Positions 62,027 through 64,000 of a DNA stretch of 64,000 bases are shown piece by piece. The notes under the pieces were generated by a model. The model worked only from the letters and a program-made list of their open reading frames with translations. It did no database searches and was not told the DNA's origin. This DNA comes from Ovoidimarina sediminis (GTDB lineage: Bacteria > Pseudomonadota > Alphaproteobacteria > Rhodobacterales > Rhodobacteraceae): positions 87,825 through 151,824 of the forward strand of contig NZ_JAWHTE010000010.1 of NCBI RefSeq assembly GCF_032586175.1, given 5' to 3'. Position 1 is the stretch's first letter. Every line of letters starts with the position of its first letter. The translations under genes and the position numbers were made by a program.

Positions 62027-63004
62027 ATGCCAGACACCCATGTCCTGGTCACCGGGGCGAACGGCTGCATCGGCGCCTGGGTCACCCGGCATCTGAGCGC
62101 CGAAGGCACCGCCTTCACCGCCACCGATCTCGCGCCCGAACCGACGCGGCCCCGGCTCCTGATGCCGGAGGAGGAGGTCGCCGCCCTCGACTGGCGCGCC
62201 CTCGACGTGACCGACACGGCGGCGGTCCGCCGCCTCGTGGCAGAAACCGGCGCCACCCATATCGTGCATCTCGCGGGGCTCCAGGTGCCGTTCTGCAAGG
62301 CCGACCCGGCCCTCGGCGCGGCGGTCAACGTCACCGGCACCGTGAATATCCTCGAAGCCGCGCGGCACGAGGGCGTGCGCGGCCTCGCCTATGCCAGTTC
62401 CCTCGCCGTCCTCGGCCCGCCCGAGCTGTATCCCGTCCTGCCGGTGCCCGACAACGCGCCCACCGCGCCGTCGAACCTCTACGGCACCTACAAGGTCGCG
62501 AACGAGGAAGCGGCGCGCATCTTCGCCGCCGACTGGGGGGTGGGGAGCGCGGGGCTCCGGCCCGCGATCGTCTACGGCGTGGGCCGCGATCAGGGCATGT
62601 CCTCCGATATCGCCAAGGCCATTCTCGCCGTCGCGGCGAACCGCCCCTTCCATGTCCGCTTCAGCGGGCCGCTCTCGCTGCAGCACGCCTCCGACATGGC
62701 GGAGATGTTCCTCCGCGCGGCCCGCGCCGAGCCCGAAGGCGCCATCGTCTGCAATGTCCGGAACAGCGTGACCGAGGTCGCCCGCGTCCTCGGGATCCTC
62801 GAAGAGATCGCGGGGCCCCACCAGGTCACCTGCGAAGAAGACGCGCCCCTCGGCGTGCCGTCTGACCTCTCCGACGCCGCGCTGAAACAGCTGATCGGAG
62901 ACATCCCGCACATGCCCCTGGAAGAGGCGATCGCACAGGATCTCGCGGCCTACAGGGATCTGATGGAAAGAGAGGCCATCGACCTAACGCAGCTCGACCG
63001 CTGA
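62027..63004 (+). CDS. NAD-dependent epimerase/dehydratase
   Basis: 325 residues from the ATG at 62027 behind GGGAGGA. Rossmann motif TGANGCIGAW; the catalytic YxxxK is NLYGTYKVANEEAA; the Ser is in AYASSLAVLG. It acts on a nucleotide-sugar or similar keto/hydroxy substrate in the cytoplasm. It is inserted between secE and nusG on the other strand. The substrate is unknown. Confidence 0.92.
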   Translation: MPDTHVLVTGANGCIGAWVTRHLSAEGTAFTATDLAPEPTRPRLLMPEEEVAALDWRALDVTDTAAVRRLVAETGATHIVHLAGLQVPFCKADPALGAAVNVTGTVNILEAARHEGVRGLAYASSLAVLGPPELYPVLPVPDNAPTAPSNLYGTYKVANEEAARIFAADWGVGSAGLRPAIVYGVGRDQGMSSDIAKAILAVAANRPFHVRFSGPLSLQHASDMAEMFLRAARAEPEGAIVCNVRNSVTEVARVLGILEEIAGPHQVTCEEDAPLGVPSDLSDAALKQLIGDIPHMPLEEAIAQDLAAYRDLMEREAIDLTQLDR

Positions 63005-63011
63005 GCGGGGC

Positions 63012-63206
63012 TCAGAACATGCCCAGAAGCAGCGAAAGGCCCTGCCGGATCAGCCAGTCGACGAAGAAGAAGAAGATCGCCGTCAGCATCGCCATCACGA
63101 ACACCATGACCGAGGTGATCAGAACCTCGCGCCGGGTCGGCCAGGTCACTTTCGAGACTTCGGAACGCACCTGCTGAATGAACTGAAGCGGATTGGTGGT
63201 GGCCAT
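63012..63206 (-). CDS. secE: Preprotein translocase subunit SecE
   Basis: 64 residues, the short SecE form: NPLQFIQQVRSEVSKVTWPT and one membrane helix (VLITSVMVFVMAMLTAIFFF). It is part of SecYEG in the inner membrane. It heads the dispersed secE-nusG-rpl-rpo block. Confidence 0.97.
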   Translation of the reverse strand: MATTNPLQFIQQVRSEVSKVTWPTRREVLITSVMVFVMAMLTAIFFFFVDWLIRQGLSLLLGMF

Positions 63207-64000
63207 GGATATCCTCGGGCTCTGCTCGTCTGGGGCAGATACTGGCTCGGCGGCCCGAATTCAAGCACGCATATGCGGGGCCGCGCCACCCGTGCCCTGC
63301 ACGCCCCGCCCCGAAGATGCCGGCACGGGGGCCCATCCCGTCGCCCCGGCCAGCTCAGTCTCTCCACCCGACCGCTCCGCCCCCGAGGCGCCCGCTCCGC
63401 CCAGTCTCACCACCCGACCGCTCCGCCCCCGAGGCCCCGGCACAGGGGCCGGGGCTGCACCCGCACAGCCCCCCGACACCGCCCCGCTCCCCGCCACCCC
63501 GGCCCCAACGCACACAGCCCCCGCCGTCCCGGGCCTGCCCCGGGACCTCGTCCCACACAAGCAGCCAGTGCCCCCGGGACATGGCCCGACACCCCGCCAC
63601 CCCGGCCCCAACGCACACAGCCCCCGCCGTCCCGGGCTTGCCCCGGGACCTCGTCCCACGCTAGCAGCCAGGGCCTCCGGAGCGTGGCCCGACACCCCGC
63701 CACTCACGCAAAATAAATGCCCCGCCAGGCAAGTCCGCCCGAGGCGCCCGCCCGCTCAGTCTCACCGCCCGACCGCCTCACCCCGAGGCCCCGGCGCGGG
63801 GGCCGGGGCTGCACCCGCACAGCACAAAAACCCCGCCACCCGAGCGCCAACGCGCAGAACATACGCCGTCCCGGGCCCGACCCGGGACCTCGTCCCACAC
63901 AGGCAGCCAGGGCCCCCGGGACATGGCCCGACACCCCGCCACTCACGCAAAATAAATGCCCCGCCAGGCAAGTCCGCCCGAGACGCCCGCCCGCTCAGTC
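63207..64000. repeat. GC-rich intergenic repeats with REP-like palindromes
   Basis: No convincing gene. The palindrome GTCCCGGG-N5-CCCGGGAC occurs three times, at 63526-63546, 63629-63649 and 63868-63888, each followed by CTCGTCCCAC. The loops differ (CCTGC, CTTGC, CCCGA) while the stems are identical. A larger unit with AAATAAATGCCCCGCCAGGC repeats 239 bp apart (63702 and 63941) and runs off the window. The short frames here are repeat translations. Confidence 0.75.

Noticed and set aside
63526..63888. CRISPR-like array
   Set aside because: The repeats are unevenly spaced palindromes without uniform spacers and without cas genes.

Overview
The window looks like a chromosomal segment of an alphaproteobacterium, most likely a Rhodobacteraceae member. 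The support is a TrgA/TrgB/CysK tellurite-resistance locus, a permuted two-piece tmRNA with tag ANDNNAPVALAA, an alpha-type SspB, a ferritin-VIT1 protein (MbfA) behind a perfect Irr-type iron box, and a GC-rich core carrying secE, nusG, rplKA, rplJL and rpoBC.

Bases 1 to about 24.2 kb are accessory DNA with visibly lower GC. They begin with a sulfatase cut by the window edge, an eight-haem cytochrome with HEAT/TPR repeats, and an outer-membrane channel gene cut off by an IS3-family element (3734-4950). An AraC regulator, an L,D-transpeptidase and a TetR regulator follow. Next comes a nested insertion: an IS3-family element (9030-10232, 4-bp duplication ATGC) sits on the start codon of a decayed IS5-like element. 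A compact plus-strand operon then holds a second, complete sulfatase, two tandem DUF3604 (PHP-like metallohydrolase) proteins, a membrane-anchored parvulin-type PPIase and a HupE/UreJ-type membrane protein. All look exported or membrane bound, so I read this as an uncharacterised envelope system for ester cleavage and metal supply.

From 17974 to 23982 is a small integrative element with a large terminase, a DUF5681 protein, a ParB-methyltransferase, DUF3489, DUF2924 and a large serine recombinase. It has no head, tail or portal genes. TTCCCTG-rich palindromes and a tRNA-Ser(GGA) gene mark its right side.

From 24.4 kb the sequence is ordinary high-GC core. A long minus-strand run (33465 to 24495) holds a class V aminotransferase, photolyase, cyclopropane-fatty-acid synthase, trgA, trgB, cysK and an MscS-type channel, which suggests oxidative, light and tellurite stress. 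Then come DUF4345, DsrE, mbfA, ssrA, a YqiJ/flotillin pair whose flotillin has an in-frame amber codon, small genes, a rhodanese/ChrA chromate module, sspB and an MFS transporter.

From 44.6 to 63.2 kb lies the transcription/translation block secE, nusG, rplKA, rplJL, rpoBC, all on the minus strand. Unrelated genes, mostly on the opposite strand, split it at three joints: a nucleoside-sugar-type epimerase, a DUF1963/Crp/DUF2892 group, and a rhodanese/amidohydrolase/sulfotransferase group. A strong terminator after rplA and a leader before rplJ indicate separate transcription units. GC-rich repeats lie at 43.8-44.55 kb and 63.3-64.0 kb.
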